This document shows positions 26,696 to 36,146 of a DNA stretch of 48,075 nt, piece by piece (position 1 is the first letter of the stretch; each line of letters opens with the position of its first letter). The position numbers were made by a program, and so were the translations under genes. The stretch comes from Thermodesulfobacteriota bacterium (GTDB taxonomy: Bacteria > Desulfobacterota > Anaeroferrophillalia > Anaeroferrophillales > Tharpellaceae): contig JANTGZ010000008.1 in NCBI GenBank assembly GCA_024762675.1, positions 1 to 48,075 on the forward strand, read 5' to 3'. The notes below the pieces were generated by a model. That model did not search any database. It saw only the letters and a program-made list of their open reading frames with translations, and was not told the origin of the DNA.

Positions 26696-27117
26696 TAACA
26701 GTGAAAAAAGAGAGTCGTTTCACCATAAACCTGAATATCCGCTTCCGCGATCTTGACGCCATCGGCCATGTTAACAATTCAAACTATCTGACCTTTATGG
26801 AGGAGGCCAGAAAAGAGTTCTTCGGCCATCTTTTCAAAATCTCCTCACCCCATGAATTCCCCTTTGTCCTAGCCAGAATCTCCTGTGATTTCCGCAAATC
26901 CATCGAGCCCGACACCAAAACAGTGGCGGTGGATCTCTGGATCACCCATATCGGCCGTAAAAGTTTCTCGTTTAATTATGAGATCTACCATGCCCAAGAT
27001 CCCTCATGCATCTTTGCAAACGGTGAATCAGTTCAAGTTTTCTATGATCACAAAAGCAAACAGACTGTAGAAATCTCTGAGAAATTCAAGGAAAAGTTTA
27101 AAAATTATCTCATCTGA
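26692..27117 (+). CDS. 4HBT/YbgC-type acyl-CoA thioesterase
   Basis: A 141-residue hotdog protein with the signature RFRDLDAIGHVNNSNYLTFMEEARKEFF, where the Asp after RFRDL is the catalytic residue of 4-hydroxybenzoyl-CoA-type thioesterases. The start ATGA overlaps the amidohydrolase stop; a GTG at 26701 is an alternative start. Together with the amidohydrolase it suggests the liv operon handles a compound that is activated as a CoA ester, but that is inference. Confidence 0.85.
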   Translation: MITVKKESRFTINLNIRFRDLDAIGHVNNSNYLTFMEEARKEFFGHLFKISSPHEFPFVLARISCDFRKSIEPDTKTVAVDLWITHIGRKSFSFNYEIYHAQDPSCIFANGESVQVFYDHKSKQTVEISEKFKEKFKNYLI

Positions 27118-27158
27118 AAATAGGGAGTCAAACTCCTGTGCCATTGCTGAAAAATCCG

Positions 27159-27199
27159 GCTATAGAAAAACCTTCTCACAGAAGCTCTTTTTCTATAGC
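27159..27199. terminator. Long inverted repeat across the ptsP stop codon
   Basis: A perfect 12-base pair of arms GCTATAGAAAAA (27159-27170) and TTTTTCTATAGC (27188-27199) encloses a smaller CTTCT-CAC-AGAAG stem, overlapping the last codons and stop of ptsP. It lies between convergent genes and may terminate or stabilise one or both transcripts, although the T-run is inside the stem rather than after it. Confidence 0.45.
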
Positions 27200-29410
27200 T
27201 TTGATAGATGAGAGAGCCAATATTTTTTGCGCAACCTTTTCCGCTTGCTGAAGATCGATCCCGGCGCAGGCTTTTTTCATGCGAGGCAGATAAACCGGAT
27301 CTACACTAAGGTTCCTCACTCCAATCCCAAGCAAAAATGGTAAATAGATCTCCCGAGAAGCCATGTCACCACAGACAGAAACCGACACGTCGTGTTTTTC
27401 AGCACTTTTCATGATCCGGTTGAGTGTCCGAAGCACTGCAGGGTGGTGTGGAATATAAAACGAAGCTACCTTTTCATTGGTCCGATCAACGGCGAGAAGG
27501 TATTGTATCAGATCATTTGTACCAATTGAGAAAAAATCTGCTTCCAGGGCTAAAGATTCTATTATGTCGACGACTGAAGGAATTTCGACCATGATTCCGA
27601 TCTTTGGCGCCCGGCAAAAATCTTTTCCATCCGCCTCAAGCTCCTGTTGACAATCAAACAGTACCCGCCGAGCCTCAAGAAACTCCTCCAATGAAGAAAC
27701 CATCGGAAACATGACCCGTAAATCGCTCTTGGCACAAGCCCGTAAAACAGCCCGCAACTGACGGGCAAAGATATCCCTATGTAGAAGAGAAAACCTGATT
27801 GAGCGCATACCCATAAAAGGATTCTCCTCCTTCTCGTGATGGTAGTAAGAGAGTACTTTATCCCCGCCTATATCAAGAGTACGAAAAACCAGAGGCTTAC
27901 CCGGCATCCCGGCAGCCAGCCGCTTATAGACGAGAAACTGCTCCTCTTCGGAAGGAAAATCACTTCGTACCAGAAACGGTATTTCGCTCCTGTAAAGGCC
28001 GACGCCTTCCGCCTTATAACGGTTTGCCACTTTAAGATCAGACAAGAGATTGATATTACAGTAAAGATAGAGCCTTTCGCCATCGCTAGTCGTTGTCACA
28101 CCTTCTAGCTCTAAATCAGCAAGAGCGACCTCCTGCTGTTGCTTCTTAGTGAAAATCTCAAGGACCGCCTGATCCGGATTGACGTATACATTACCAATGG
28201 TTGCATCGAGTAAAACAAAGCTGTCTCCAGAGATATCCAACAACCGGGACTCATCTGCAATCACCAGCGGGATTCCCAAAGAACGCGCCAAAAGGGCAAC
28301 ATGTGATGTCACACCACCACTGACAAGCACAATTCCCAGGATTTTTTCATGGCTCAACTTAAGGATATCTGAAGGTAATAACTGGTCAGCGATAACAATT
28401 TTATCTCGAAGCTTACATAGATCATCTTTCTGGCTCGACAAATTGCGAAGAAGACGGATAGCAAGATCTCTCACATCATCGGCTTTTTCCCTGATATAAT
28501 GATCTTTAACCTTCGAAAAACGACCAATATAATAGTTAGCAGCCTCAACAATTGCTTTGGCGGGGGAATTTCCTTCAGCAATCAACGTTTCTATTTTTGA
28601 GATCAAACTACTATCTTTAAGCATCAATAAATGGGCGCTGAAAATAAGTGAGGCAACATCCGAGAGTTGCTCCTCGACCTCAACCTGAATCGATTCGAGT
28701 TGAGATGCAGTCTCTTTTATACAGCTATGAAAATCATTCAAGGTTAAGACATCTATCGGCATTTCCGAGAGATATTCGGTCAAGTCCTGATAACGCCGGA
28801 GCACAACCACCGAACCTTTCACCAACCCATCACTAGCACTCTTACCACGCACTAGCGCTAGTGAGACATTCGGCCTCTCTACGTCAGCAAAACCACTTCG
28901 GTTGACATCGACCAAGAGTCTGGCATTCTCGATTATATTAGCCAGCTGTGAAGCTATCGTCTGAGTAACAACGACCTCCGCCTTGGAAAAGGGTTTTCCC
29001 TCCTCTCTCTGTAAGACTATCACCCCAATTTTGTTAATTCCGCGCAAGATCGGAACCGCCATGAAGGATTCATACAACTCTTCATTAACACCTCCAAAAA
29101 ACTTATAAGCCGGATGGTTACTGGCCTTACCGCTGACAATACTTCTCTTTTCCGACAAAGCCTTACCGGTCAGCCCTTCACCCTCCTGCATCCGAATAGA
29201 TCCGGCAGCATCTTCTTTTAAACCATGCGTCGCCTGCAACTGAAGTTCTCGATGATCTTCATCATAAAGATAGAGAGAACAAACCGTCGTCTGCATATGC
29301 TCAGCCACCATATCAACCAGCTTTTCGAAAAAACTATCGATACTTTGACTCTCATTAAAGACCCAGTTCAACTCTGAAAAGTCACATAATAGCTCTAAAT
29401 GATTATGCAC
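27176..29410 (-). CDS. ptsP: Nitrogen-PTS enzyme I (PtsP), phosphoenolpyruvate-protein phosphotransferase with GAF domain
   Basis: Autophosphorylates from phosphoenolpyruvate and passes the phosphate to an NPr/HPr-type protein in a regulatory phosphorelay. 744 residues: an N-terminal GAF domain (about 15-160: TTVCSLYLYDEDHRELQLQATHGL), the EI N-terminal domain with the phospho-His site LVSGGVTSHVALLARSLGIPLVIA, then the PEP-binding TIM barrel with RTLDIGGDKVLSYYHHEKEENPFMGMRSIRF and CGDMASREIYLPFLLGIGVRNLSV (active-site Cys). The start is a GTG at 29410 with AGGA six bases upstream. No HPr or EIIA gene is in the window. Confidence 0.95.
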   Translation of the reverse strand: MHNHLELLCDFSELNWVFNESQSIDSFFEKLVDMVAEHMQTTVCSLYLYDEDHRELQLQATHGLKEDAAGSIRMQEGEGLTGKALSEKRSIVSGKASNHPAYKFFGGVNEELYESFMAVPILRGINKIGVIVLQREEGKPFSKAEVVVTQTIASQLANIIENARLLVDVNRSGFADVERPNVSLALVRGKSASDGLVKGSVVVLRRYQDLTEYLSEMPIDVLTLNDFHSCIKETASQLESIQVEVEEQLSDVASLIFSAHLLMLKDSSLISKIETLIAEGNSPAKAIVEAANYYIGRFSKVKDHYIREKADDVRDLAIRLLRNLSSQKDDLCKLRDKIVIADQLLPSDILKLSHEKILGIVLVSGGVTSHVALLARSLGIPLVIADESRLLDISGDSFVLLDATIGNVYVNPDQAVLEIFTKKQQQEVALADLELEGVTTTSDGERLYLYCNINLLSDLKVANRYKAEGVGLYRSEIPFLVRSDFPSEEEQFLVYKRLAAGMPGKPLVFRTLDIGGDKVLSYYHHEKEENPFMGMRSIRFSLLHRDIFARQLRAVLRACAKSDLRVMFPMVSSLEEFLEARRVLFDCQQELEADGKDFCRAPKIGIMVEIPSVVDIIESLALEADFFSIGTNDLIQYLLAVDRTNEKVASFYIPHHPAVLRTLNRIMKSAEKHDVSVSVCGDMASREIYLPFLLGIGVRNLSVDPVYLPRMKKACAGIDLQQAEKVAQKILALSSIKAIEKELL

Positions 29411-29585
29411 CGTTTTTCCTCATCTTACCCTGAAGACCGCCTTGTTGCGACCGGACCCTTTCGCCCTATAAAATGGCTCTTGCCACTTTAAAATCCCGCG
29501 CCGAGCCCCCCGACTCTAAACCGACAAGCAGATCTCTCTGTGCTTGGTCGAGTCGATATCTATCGTTTCAGCTCATCGGTTACAG

Positions 29586-29623
29586 GGTTGCACTCTCTCG
29601 CCCTTCTACGCGAGAGTGCAACC
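29586..29623. repeat. 12-bp perfect inverted repeat upstream of ptsP
   Basis: GGTTGCACTCTC (29586-29597) pairs with GAGAGTGCAACC (29612-29623), with a further CG/CG pair inside the loop. It lies about 180 bases upstream of the ptsP start with no following T-run, so an operator, an RNA structure or a repeat-family member are all possible. Confidence 0.5.
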
Positions 29624-29730
29624 TTATGGGCATCTATTTTCTCGACAAAATGATCCTCAATATATTGTTTTCGGTTTCCCTTTACCAACCCATAACAGCG
29701 CTTGGGTTTTTCTGTCAAGCCTTATGACAA

Positions 29731-29768
29731 ACAACAAAAAGGGATATGGAACATCTCCATACCCCTTT
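29731..29768 (-). terminator. Terminator of the nuo operon
   Basis: On the minus strand the arms AAAGGGGTATGGA and TCCATATCCCTTT form a 13-base stem with one mismatch and a 5-base loop, followed by TTGTTGTTTG. It lies 28 bases after the nuoN stop codon. Confidence 0.8.
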
Positions 29769-29795
29769 GAGGTCATAACCATAACGTTATTGAAG

Positions 29796-31265
29796 TCACA
29801 TAATCATCTTAACCGATTCTCGGGCCAGATTCCAGATATATGAGGGGAACATACCCATCTGCAGTACGCCGAAAGCCGCGATTGAAAGTGCTGCTATCAT
29901 AGTGCCGGCGGGGGCGATAATATTGATTTCGCGTTCGGATTCCTTAAAATACATCCGCACGATAACTCCCAGGTAGTAGTAGAGCGAGATTACACTGTTG
30001 ATAACCCCAAAAATCGCCAACCATATGTAACCCGACTTAATAGCTTCGGAAAAGATAAAGAATTTACCCATGAAACCGGCCGCCGGGGGGATCCCGGCCA
30101 TTGAGAAGATAAAGACGGTCATCATCAACCCCAGAAAAGGATATTTAAATCCGACTCCGGAAAAATCGCTGAGCTCACTATACTCTTCGTTCTTTTTACC
30201 CATCGCAGAGATTACGGCAAAAGCACCAATATTAGCAAAAGCATATGCGAGCAGGTAAAAGAGCACGCCCGAACGGGCCAAATCGGTACCGACAACAAAG
30301 CCAATCAGAAGATAACCGGCATGGGCGATACTGGAATAAGCCAGCATCCTCTTGATATTTGACTGAGATATCGCAACCAGATTTCCGATCGTCATCGTCA
30401 ACAAGGCGGCAAGCCACATTATCGCCGTCCAGTCGACCTGTAAAGGGCCAAAACCGACAAAGAAAACCCTGATTAAAGCAGCAAAAGCGGCGGCCTTAAC
30501 TCCGGTTGCCATAAAACCGGTGACCACAGTCGGAGCCCCCTCGTATACATCAGGGGTCCACATATGGAAGGGGAACATTGCGATTTTAAAACCGAAGCCG
30601 ACGGTCATCAAGGCAATTCCACCAAGGACCATGGGATGATGCAGAGTATCGGGGTGGGCCGTAAAGAATTTTCCAAGTTTGACGATATCGAGGGTTCCGC
30701 TGGCACCATAAACCAGGGCAAAACCAAAGAGTAGAAATCCGGAGGCGAAAGCACCCAAAAGAAAATACTTAAGGGCGGACTCTATCGACTTTAGACTGTC
30801 ACGCTTAAAACCAGCTAAAACATAAATAGAGATAGACATGGTTTCAAGAGCAACAAAAATCATAATCAGGTTGCCGGCATTGCCCATAAAGGACATTCCG
30901 AATGCTGCGAAGAGGAGTAGACAGTAGTACTCGCCTGCCTTAATCTCCGGACAGATGCGTTCATAACCCATTGAAACGAGAATCGTTAAGAAAGCCACAC
31001 AACAGACAATCAAAGTAATAAAGAAACCAAATCCATCGGCCATCAACATCCCGGCATAAGCAGACTCAAAACTACCGCGCGTCATAAAGAGAGCGATCAG
31101 GGCGGAGGCAACCCCTACAAGCGATAGAGACCCAAGAGAGGTCTTGCCCTCTTTTCCGGCAAAGACATCGACTAATAGTACGGTCAACGCCGTCAAAGCC
31201 AGTAACAGCTGTGGCAGAATCGCCTTAAGATTGAGTGCCGGGACAACAAATTCCAGCATTTCCAT
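29796..31265 (-). CDS. nuoN: NADH-quinone oxidoreductase subunit N
   Basis: Antiporter-like proton-pumping subunit of complex I, 489 residues with about 14 membrane helices. Recognised by FKIAMFPFHMWTPDVYEGAPTVVTGFMATGVKAAAFAAL (the broken helix with conserved Lys) and IFVALETMSISIYVLAGF (conserved Glu). ATG 31265 has GGAGG six bases upstream and is preferred to GTG 31268 used in the track. Last gene of the operon. Confidence 0.96.
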   Translation of the reverse strand: MEMLEFVVPALNLKAILPQLLLALTALTVLLVDVFAGKEGKTSLGSLSLVGVASALIALFMTRGSFESAYAGMLMADGFGFFITLIVCCVAFLTILVSMGYERICPEIKAGEYYCLLLFAAFGMSFMGNAGNLIMIFVALETMSISIYVLAGFKRDSLKSIESALKYFLLGAFASGFLLFGFALVYGASGTLDIVKLGKFFTAHPDTLHHPMVLGGIALMTVGFGFKIAMFPFHMWTPDVYEGAPTVVTGFMATGVKAAAFAALIRVFFVGFGPLQVDWTAIMWLAALLTMTIGNLVAISQSNIKRMLAYSSIAHAGYLLIGFVVGTDLARSGVLFYLLAYAFANIGAFAVISAMGKKNEEYSELSDFSGVGFKYPFLGLMMTVFIFSMAGIPPAAGFMGKFFIFSEAIKSGYIWLAIFGVINSVISLYYYLGVIVRMYFKESEREINIIAPAGTMIAALSIAAFGVLQMGMFPSYIWNLARESVKMIM

Positions 31266-31340
31266 CACTCTCCTCCAAATTTATGTATTATGTATATGGT
31301 AATTAAATATATCTATTAACTGCAAATCCAGTCGTGAAAA

Positions 31341-32927
31341 TCAATCAAGCAAGGTGCTCTTTAATTTACCCTCTTCAAGAACTGCCGCAAGCCTGGCGGC
31401 CCCGGTATCTTCCAGACCTTGTTCGTACATGGCGACTTGCTTCTTATAGGTCTTTAAAAAGTGCTCACAGGATGCATCCATTTTACGCAGGAAGTACCCG
31501 GGAAAGAAGCCCATGACGAAAACCAGGATGGCAAGCGGCAACAGAGTCATGATCTCACGAGCGTTGAGATCCTTCAAAACTTTATTCTCCTCCTTATCAA
31601 GGGGTTGGAACATCACCCGCTGATACATCCAGAGCATATAGAGAGCCCCTAATATCGCTCCTGATGTGGCAAAGACTGCGAAGACCGGAAAGGTTCTGAA
31701 GGCCCCAACCAAGATCATAAATTCGCCGACGAAGCCATTGGTACCCGGTACCGCGACTGATGACAGGGTAGCGATCATAAAAAAGGTTGCATAGATCGGC
31801 ATAACCTTAGCAATACCGCCAAAATCTTTGATCATGCGGGTATGACGGCGCTCATAGATCATGCCGACGATAAGGAAGAGTGCGCCGGTGCTGATCCCGT
31901 GATTGAGCATCTGGTAAAGACCACCTTCAACCCCTTGCATATTGAAAGCAAAGATGCCGAGCATGACATAACCCAAGTGGCTGACACTGGAGTAGGCAAC
32001 CAGTTTTTTCATATCCGGTTGTATCATAGCGACCAGAGCACCATATATGATACCTATGACCGCCAGTACCGCAATCACCGGAGTAAACTGATGGCTGGCA
32101 TAAGGAAACAGAGGAATTGCAAAACGCATGAAACCATAAGTCCCCATTTTCAAGAGAACACCAGCCAAGATAACACTACCGGCGGTCGGGGCCTGAACAT
32201 GGGCATCCGGCAACCATGTATGCAGTGGAAACATCGGCACCTTGATGGCAAAAGAGACAAAAAAGGCAAGACAGAGCCAAAACTGGGTCGATACCGGAAT
32301 ATTAAGTTTATAGAGTTCAAGAAGGTCAAATGTATAAACGCCAGTGGTTTTATGATTCAAATAGTAGAGAAAGAAGATCGAAAGAAGCATGAAAACCGAG
32401 CCGGCCGCTGTATAGAGAAAGAATTTAACGGCCGCATAGATTTTATTATCACCACCCCAAACCCCGATCAGGAGATACATCGGAATCAACATCAACTCCC
32501 AAAAAACATAAAAGAGGATAAGATCGAGAGATACCAAGGCTCCGAGCATTGCGGTTTCAAGTAGCAACAAACAGATCATGAACTCTTTGACCCGTTTTTC
32601 AATATAGGTCCATGAACAGAGCACACAGAGCGGCGTCAGGAAGGTAGTTAAAATAATAATCCAGATACTGATGCCGTCGAGGCCAACAAAATAGCTTAAG
32701 CCAGCACTTTTTACCCAAGTATAACGTTCGACAAACTGCATGGCTGCAGTACCGTTCTGAAAGCTGAAAAGGAGCGGCAACGAGATAATGAACTCGATTA
32801 AGGCAAAGGCCATGGCAGTGCCTCGAAGCGTATCTTTCGCATCTTTGTCGATAAACATCAGGATCAAGACCCCGAAGATCGGAAAGAAGGTCACAAGGCT
32901 GATAATCGGAAAACCTAGCTCATTCAT
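31341..32927 (-). CDS. nuoM: NADH-quinone oxidoreductase subunit M
   Basis: Antiporter-like subunit, 528 residues, about 14 membrane helices. [22 protein letters not shown] carries the conserved pump Glu, and [41 protein letters not shown] the conserved Lys region. The C-terminal tail is somewhat long and charged ([22 protein letters not shown]). GGAGAG precedes the start. It sits between nuoL and nuoN in the standard order. Confidence 0.97.
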   Translation of the reverse strand: MNELGFPIISLVTFFPIFGVLILMFIDKDAKDTLRGTAMAFALIEFIISLPLLFSFQNGTAAMQFVERYTWVKSAGLSYFVGLDGISIWIIILTTFLTPLCVLCSWTYIEKRVKEFMICLLLLETAMLGALVSLDLILFYVFWELMLIPMYLLIGVWGGDNKIYAAVKFFLYTAAGSVFMLLSIFFLYYLNHKTTGVYTFDLLELYKLNIPVSTQFWLCLAFFVSFAIKVPMFPLHTWLPDAHVQAPTAGSVILAGVLLKMGTYGFMRFAIPLFPYASHQFTPVIAVLAVIGIIYGALVAMIQPDMKKLVAYSSVSHLGYVMLGIFAFNMQGVEGGLYQMLNHGISTGALFLIVGMIYERRHTRMIKDFGGIAKVMPIYATFFMIATLSSVAVPGTNGFVGEFMILVGAFRTFPVFAVFATSGAILGALYMLWMYQRVMFQPLDKEENKVLKDLNAREIMTLLPLAILVFVMGFFPGYFLRKMDASCEHFLKTYKKQVAMYEQGLEDTGAARLAAVLEEGKLKSTLLD

Positions 32928-33004
32928 CTATTGCTCTCCCTGCTTCTGTGTAGTACTTGGGAATTATATCAAATTCAAATAAAATAAAGTGTAGTATCTT
33001 CTGT

Positions 33005-35092
33005 CTAAAGCGCTTTCAGGAAGTAGTATCCAAGAAGTACAACGGTACCAAAGACCACCGATACGGCGTAACTCTGTACATAACCGGATTGCATGTAGCG
33101 TACCGCTGATGAACCCCAGCCGACAATACGGGCAACCCCATTGACGATGGCATCGACAACGCCGACATCAACCCCTTTCCAGAGGAAATAACTAAAACCT
33201 CTTAAGGGTGAAATTATGACCAGGTCATAGAGTTCATCGATATACCACTTATTGAGCAGTAAGCGATGCACAAAAGCATATTTTTCGGCCAGAGCAACCG
33301 GTACTTCACGTTTGACTATGTACATAAAATAAGCTACGAATATACCAAAGCAGGCAATTGCCACCGAGACCGCCATCAAAAGATACTCAACCCACAGCGG
33401 TGGATGGTGAGCCCCATGGTGTCCGCCGGCAGCTTCTGCCATATGACCGGCAGCAGCATGAGCGGCATGTCCTGCGGCTTGAACGGCCTGATGGGCACCA
33501 TGCGCGACAGCCGTTGTCGCATCTTGCAGTAGTTTTCCATCCCCTAATCCGATTACCGGCTCGAGGAAATGATGAAACATATTGCTGCCGCCCAAAGCAT
33601 GCGGAACACCTAGGTAACCGCCTACAGCAGCCAAAAAGGCAAGAATGATAAGCGGAACTGTCATAGTCTTAGGTGACTCGTGAATATGTTCAGCCGCATC
33701 CCCGGCCCGACAATCATTAAAGAAGGTCATAAAAAGCAAGCGAAACATGTAGAAAGCGGTCATCCCAGCGGCGACTGCACCAATCAACCAAAGTAGCCAG
33801 TGACCCTGGGGACTGCTGAAGGCCTTCCAGAGGATCTCATCCTTACTAAAAAACCCGGAGAATCCTGGAATGCCGGCAATCGCAATGGTACCAACGAGAA
33901 AAGTCCAGAAAGTGATCGGGGTCTTACTCTTTAAACCGCCCATATTGCGCATATCCTGTGCGTCATCATGGGAGTGAATTTTATGATAAGCATGATGCAT
34001 CGAGTGAATGACGGCACCAGAGCCTAAAAACATCAGGGCTTTAAAGAAGGCATGGGTTAAGACATGAAACATCCCCGCGGTAAAAGCACCAACTCCCAAA
34101 CCCAGAAACATATAACCCAGCTGACTGACAGTTGAGTAAGCCAAGACCTTTTTTATATCGTTTTGCACAAGACCGATTGAGGCTGCAAAAAGGGCCGTCA
34201 AGGCTCCGACGGTTGCAACTACACCCATGGCAAAAGGAGACATGGAATAGAGGATATTGGAGCGGGCTATCATGTAGACACCCGATGTCACCATAGTTGC
34301 CGCATGGATCAGAGCACTGACCGGAGTCGGACCGGCCATCGCATCAGGTAACCAGACATAAAGAGGAATCTGGGCTGATTTGGCGGTACAACCGATAAAA
34401 AAGAGTAAGCAGATTGCAGTGGCCTGACTAGTGGAAAGGTGATGGACATTACTGAAGACTTCGTTGAACTGCAGGCTCCAGACCCCATGTTCGCCGAGCC
34501 CGGTAAAAAGTAAAAACATACCGATAAGAAAGGCAAAGTCACCGACCCGATTAGTAATGAAAGCTTTTTTACCGGCAATCGCATTGGCCTCATCGTCAAA
34601 CCAGAAACCGATCAAGAGATATGAACACAATCCCACACCTTCCCAGCCAAGGAACATCAAAAGATAATTGTTGGCCAGAACCAGGTTGATCATGGAGAAC
34701 ATAAAAAGGTTCAGGTAGACAAAGAAGCGATAGTAACGGCCGGGATCACCATCCATATAGCCAATTGAGTAAACATGAATCAGAAAACCAATCCCGATAA
34801 CAAACATCGCCATCATCATTGAGAGCGGATCTATCAGATAAGCTATATTGGTCTGCAGAATTCCACTGTTAATCCAAGGTAAGCAGGTCACCTGATAAAT
34901 ACGCTCCGTCGCAGGCAAACCCTGGAGCTGAAAGAATATAATACAGGTAACAATAAAGGAGAGGGCTATCATGCCACAAGCAATCCAGTGTATCAGACTC
35001 TTGTTGATCGCTTCAATACGGCGTCCGAGCAGACCATTGATCAAGACTCCGATGGCCGGAAAAACCGGTACCAGCCAGATATAATCGAACAT
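33005..35092 (-). CDS. nuoL: NADH-quinone oxidoreductase subunit L
   Basis: The largest antiporter-like subunit, 695 residues, about 16 membrane helices and the C-terminal piston-like helix typical of NuoL. MFLGWEGVGLCSYLLIGFW and KSAQIPLYVWLPDAMAGPTPVSALIHAATMVTSGVYMIAR are diagnostic; STVSQLGYMFLGLGVGAFTAGMFHVLTHAFFKALMFLGSGAVIH follows. An unusual Ala/His-rich stretch (AHGAHQAVQAAGHAAHAAAGHMAEAAGGHHGAHH, residues about 529-563) lies before the last helices. AAGGAG precedes ATG 35092. A palindromic repeat separates it from nuoK. Confidence 0.97.
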   Translation of the reverse strand: MFDYIWLVPVFPAIGVLINGLLGRRIEAINKSLIHWIACGMIALSFIVTCIIFFQLQGLPATERIYQVTCLPWINSGILQTNIAYLIDPLSMMMAMFVIGIGFLIHVYSIGYMDGDPGRYYRFFVYLNLFMFSMINLVLANNYLLMFLGWEGVGLCSYLLIGFWFDDEANAIAGKKAFITNRVGDFAFLIGMFLLFTGLGEHGVWSLQFNEVFSNVHHLSTSQATAICLLFFIGCTAKSAQIPLYVWLPDAMAGPTPVSALIHAATMVTSGVYMIARSNILYSMSPFAMGVVATVGALTALFAASIGLVQNDIKKVLAYSTVSQLGYMFLGLGVGAFTAGMFHVLTHAFFKALMFLGSGAVIHSMHHAYHKIHSHDDAQDMRNMGGLKSKTPITFWTFLVGTIAIAGIPGFSGFFSKDEILWKAFSSPQGHWLLWLIGAVAAGMTAFYMFRLLFMTFFNDCRAGDAAEHIHESPKTMTVPLIILAFLAAVGGYLGVPHALGGSNMFHHFLEPVIGLGDGKLLQDATTAVAHGAHQAVQAAGHAAHAAAGHMAEAAGGHHGAHHPPLWVEYLLMAVSVAIACFGIFVAYFMYIVKREVPVALAEKYAFVHRLLLNKWYIDELYDLVIISPLRGFSYFLWKGVDVGVVDAIVNGVARIVGWGSSAVRYMQSGYVQSYAVSVVFGTVVLLGYYFLKAL

Positions 35093-35166
35093 ACCTATAA
35101 CTCCTTAAAGTTCCAGATGAGAATTATTACTTTACTGCAAATCTTTTGAAAACTTGTCTAATTTGA

Positions 35167-35295
35167 GATGGCTAAGTTAAAATTTCGATACACAAGGATC
35201 TGTGATTTTTTCGGGCGCGAGACAAAACAAGTAGTATGTCGAGTGTCTGAAAAAATCACGACTACGCAGGAGATCGGAATTTTTACAACGCCATC
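35167..35295. mobile_element. 129-bp palindromic MITE-like repeat between nuoK and nuoL
   Basis: The whole 129 bases form one imperfect palindrome: it starts GATGGC and ends GCCATC, has a perfect 11-base core pair GTGATTTTTTC (35202-35212) / GAAAAAATCAC (35249-35259), and the outer arms TTAAAATTTCGAT and ATCGGAATTTTTA align with few mismatches. It carries no coding potential and overlaps the nuoK stop codon. The left 18 bases recur exactly at 2730-2747. This is the structure of a non-autonomous palindromic element; no transposase is present in the window. As RNA it would fold into a very long hairpin inside the nuo transcript. Confidence 0.75.
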
Positions 35296-35599
35296 ACCAT
35301 TTCAAGAGATTGAATTTGTCTAGATCAATCGACCCATGCTTGCGATACATCAGCACAAAAATAGCTAATCCCACTGCAGCTTCAGCCGCCGCTACTGCCA
35401 TGACAAACAGAACCATAAAGATGCCGTCGAGTGACTGATAGGCCCGACTGAAAGTAACAAAAGCAATGCTGACACCAGCCAACATTATCTCTATACACAT
35501 GAAAACGACAATCGCGTTACGACGGCAGACTGCACCTGCTGCACCAATAATAAACAGAACTACCGAAAGTGCCAGATAGATACTTTGATTTTCAATCAT
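35294..35599 (-). CDS. nuoK: NADH-quinone oxidoreductase subunit K
   Basis: A small 101-residue membrane subunit with three helices. Conserved acidic residues are in CIEIMLAGVSIAF (second helix) and AAAEAAVGLAIFVLMYRKHGSIDLDKFNLLKW (third helix and tail), both parts of the charged channel of complex I. GAGGTGAGGGAG precedes the start. Its stop codon lies inside the palindromic repeat. Immediately follows nuoJ. Confidence 0.97.
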   Translation of the reverse strand: MIENQSIYLALSVVLFIIGAAGAVCRRNAIVVFMCIEIMLAGVSIAFVTFSRAYQSLDGIFMVLFVMAVAAAEAAVGLAIFVLMYRKHGSIDLDKFNLLKW

Positions 35600-35612
35600 T
35601 GCTCCCTCACCT

Positions 35613-36122
35613 CTACTTTACGCGCTTTGATAGGACTACAGCGCCAACAACGCCGGCAGTCAAGAGAATTGAAGCAACTTCAAAAGGGAGCAGGTAGTCA
35701 GCAAAAAGAAAATTTGAGATCACTGCCACCCGACCATGGGTTGCAACCAGTATATCGGTAATTGGACCCTGCATGGCGGTCAGACTATGTCCGAGGCCGA
35801 CCAACATGAGTTCGAGAAAGAGTACCAGCAGGGCGGCTACACCAACCACTTTTGAAACTCGGCCCATCACCTTAGAATCCCTCTCCTGACGCAAATTAAG
35901 CATCATGATAGCATAGACGATGAACATCATAATGGCGCCGGCATAGACGATGATCTGCAACATAGCCAGAAACTGAGCATGCAGAAGAACATAAATTATG
36001 GCCACCATAAAGAAGGACAAAACCATCCACAAGGCACTATGCAACGTAGAGCGGGCAAATATAACCAACAGGGAGGCGATAACTGCCAATCCGCCGCATA
36101 TCAATAAAAATACCAGTTCCAT
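35613..36122 (-). CDS. nuoJ: NADH-quinone oxidoreductase subunit J
   Basis: A 169-residue membrane subunit with five predicted helices; typical features are LVIFARSTLHSALWMVLSFFMVAIIYVLLHAQFLAMLQIIVYAGAIMMFIVYAIMMLNL, the conserved NuoJ core including the pi-bulge helix. The track start 36140 is a TTG; ATG 36122 with AGGAG seven bases upstream is the true start (MELVFLLICGG). Adjacent to nuoI with a short gap. Confidence 0.96.
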   Translation of the reverse strand: MELVFLLICGGLAVIASLLVIFARSTLHSALWMVLSFFMVAIIYVLLHAQFLAMLQIIVYAGAIMMFIVYAIMMLNLRQERDSKVMGRVSKVVGVAALLVLFLELMLVGLGHSLTAMQGPITDILVATHGRVAVISNFLFADYLLPFEVASILLTAGVVGAVVLSKRVK

Positions 36123-36146
36123 CAATTCACTCCTGAACAAGTTACA

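Larger units (their letters stand above)
29411..29795. other. 385-base spacer between nuoN end and ptsP start
   Basis: Contains the nuo operon terminator (29731-29768), a perfect 12-base inverted repeat at 29586-29623 and, by position, the promoter of ptsP. ORFs in the track here (29473-29727, 29544-29843) have no recognisable features. No -35/-10 pair stood out. Confidence 0.6.

Noticed and set aside
29473-29843. ORFs in the nuoN-ptsP spacer
   Set aside because: They cross a terminator and an inverted repeat and have no protein-like features.
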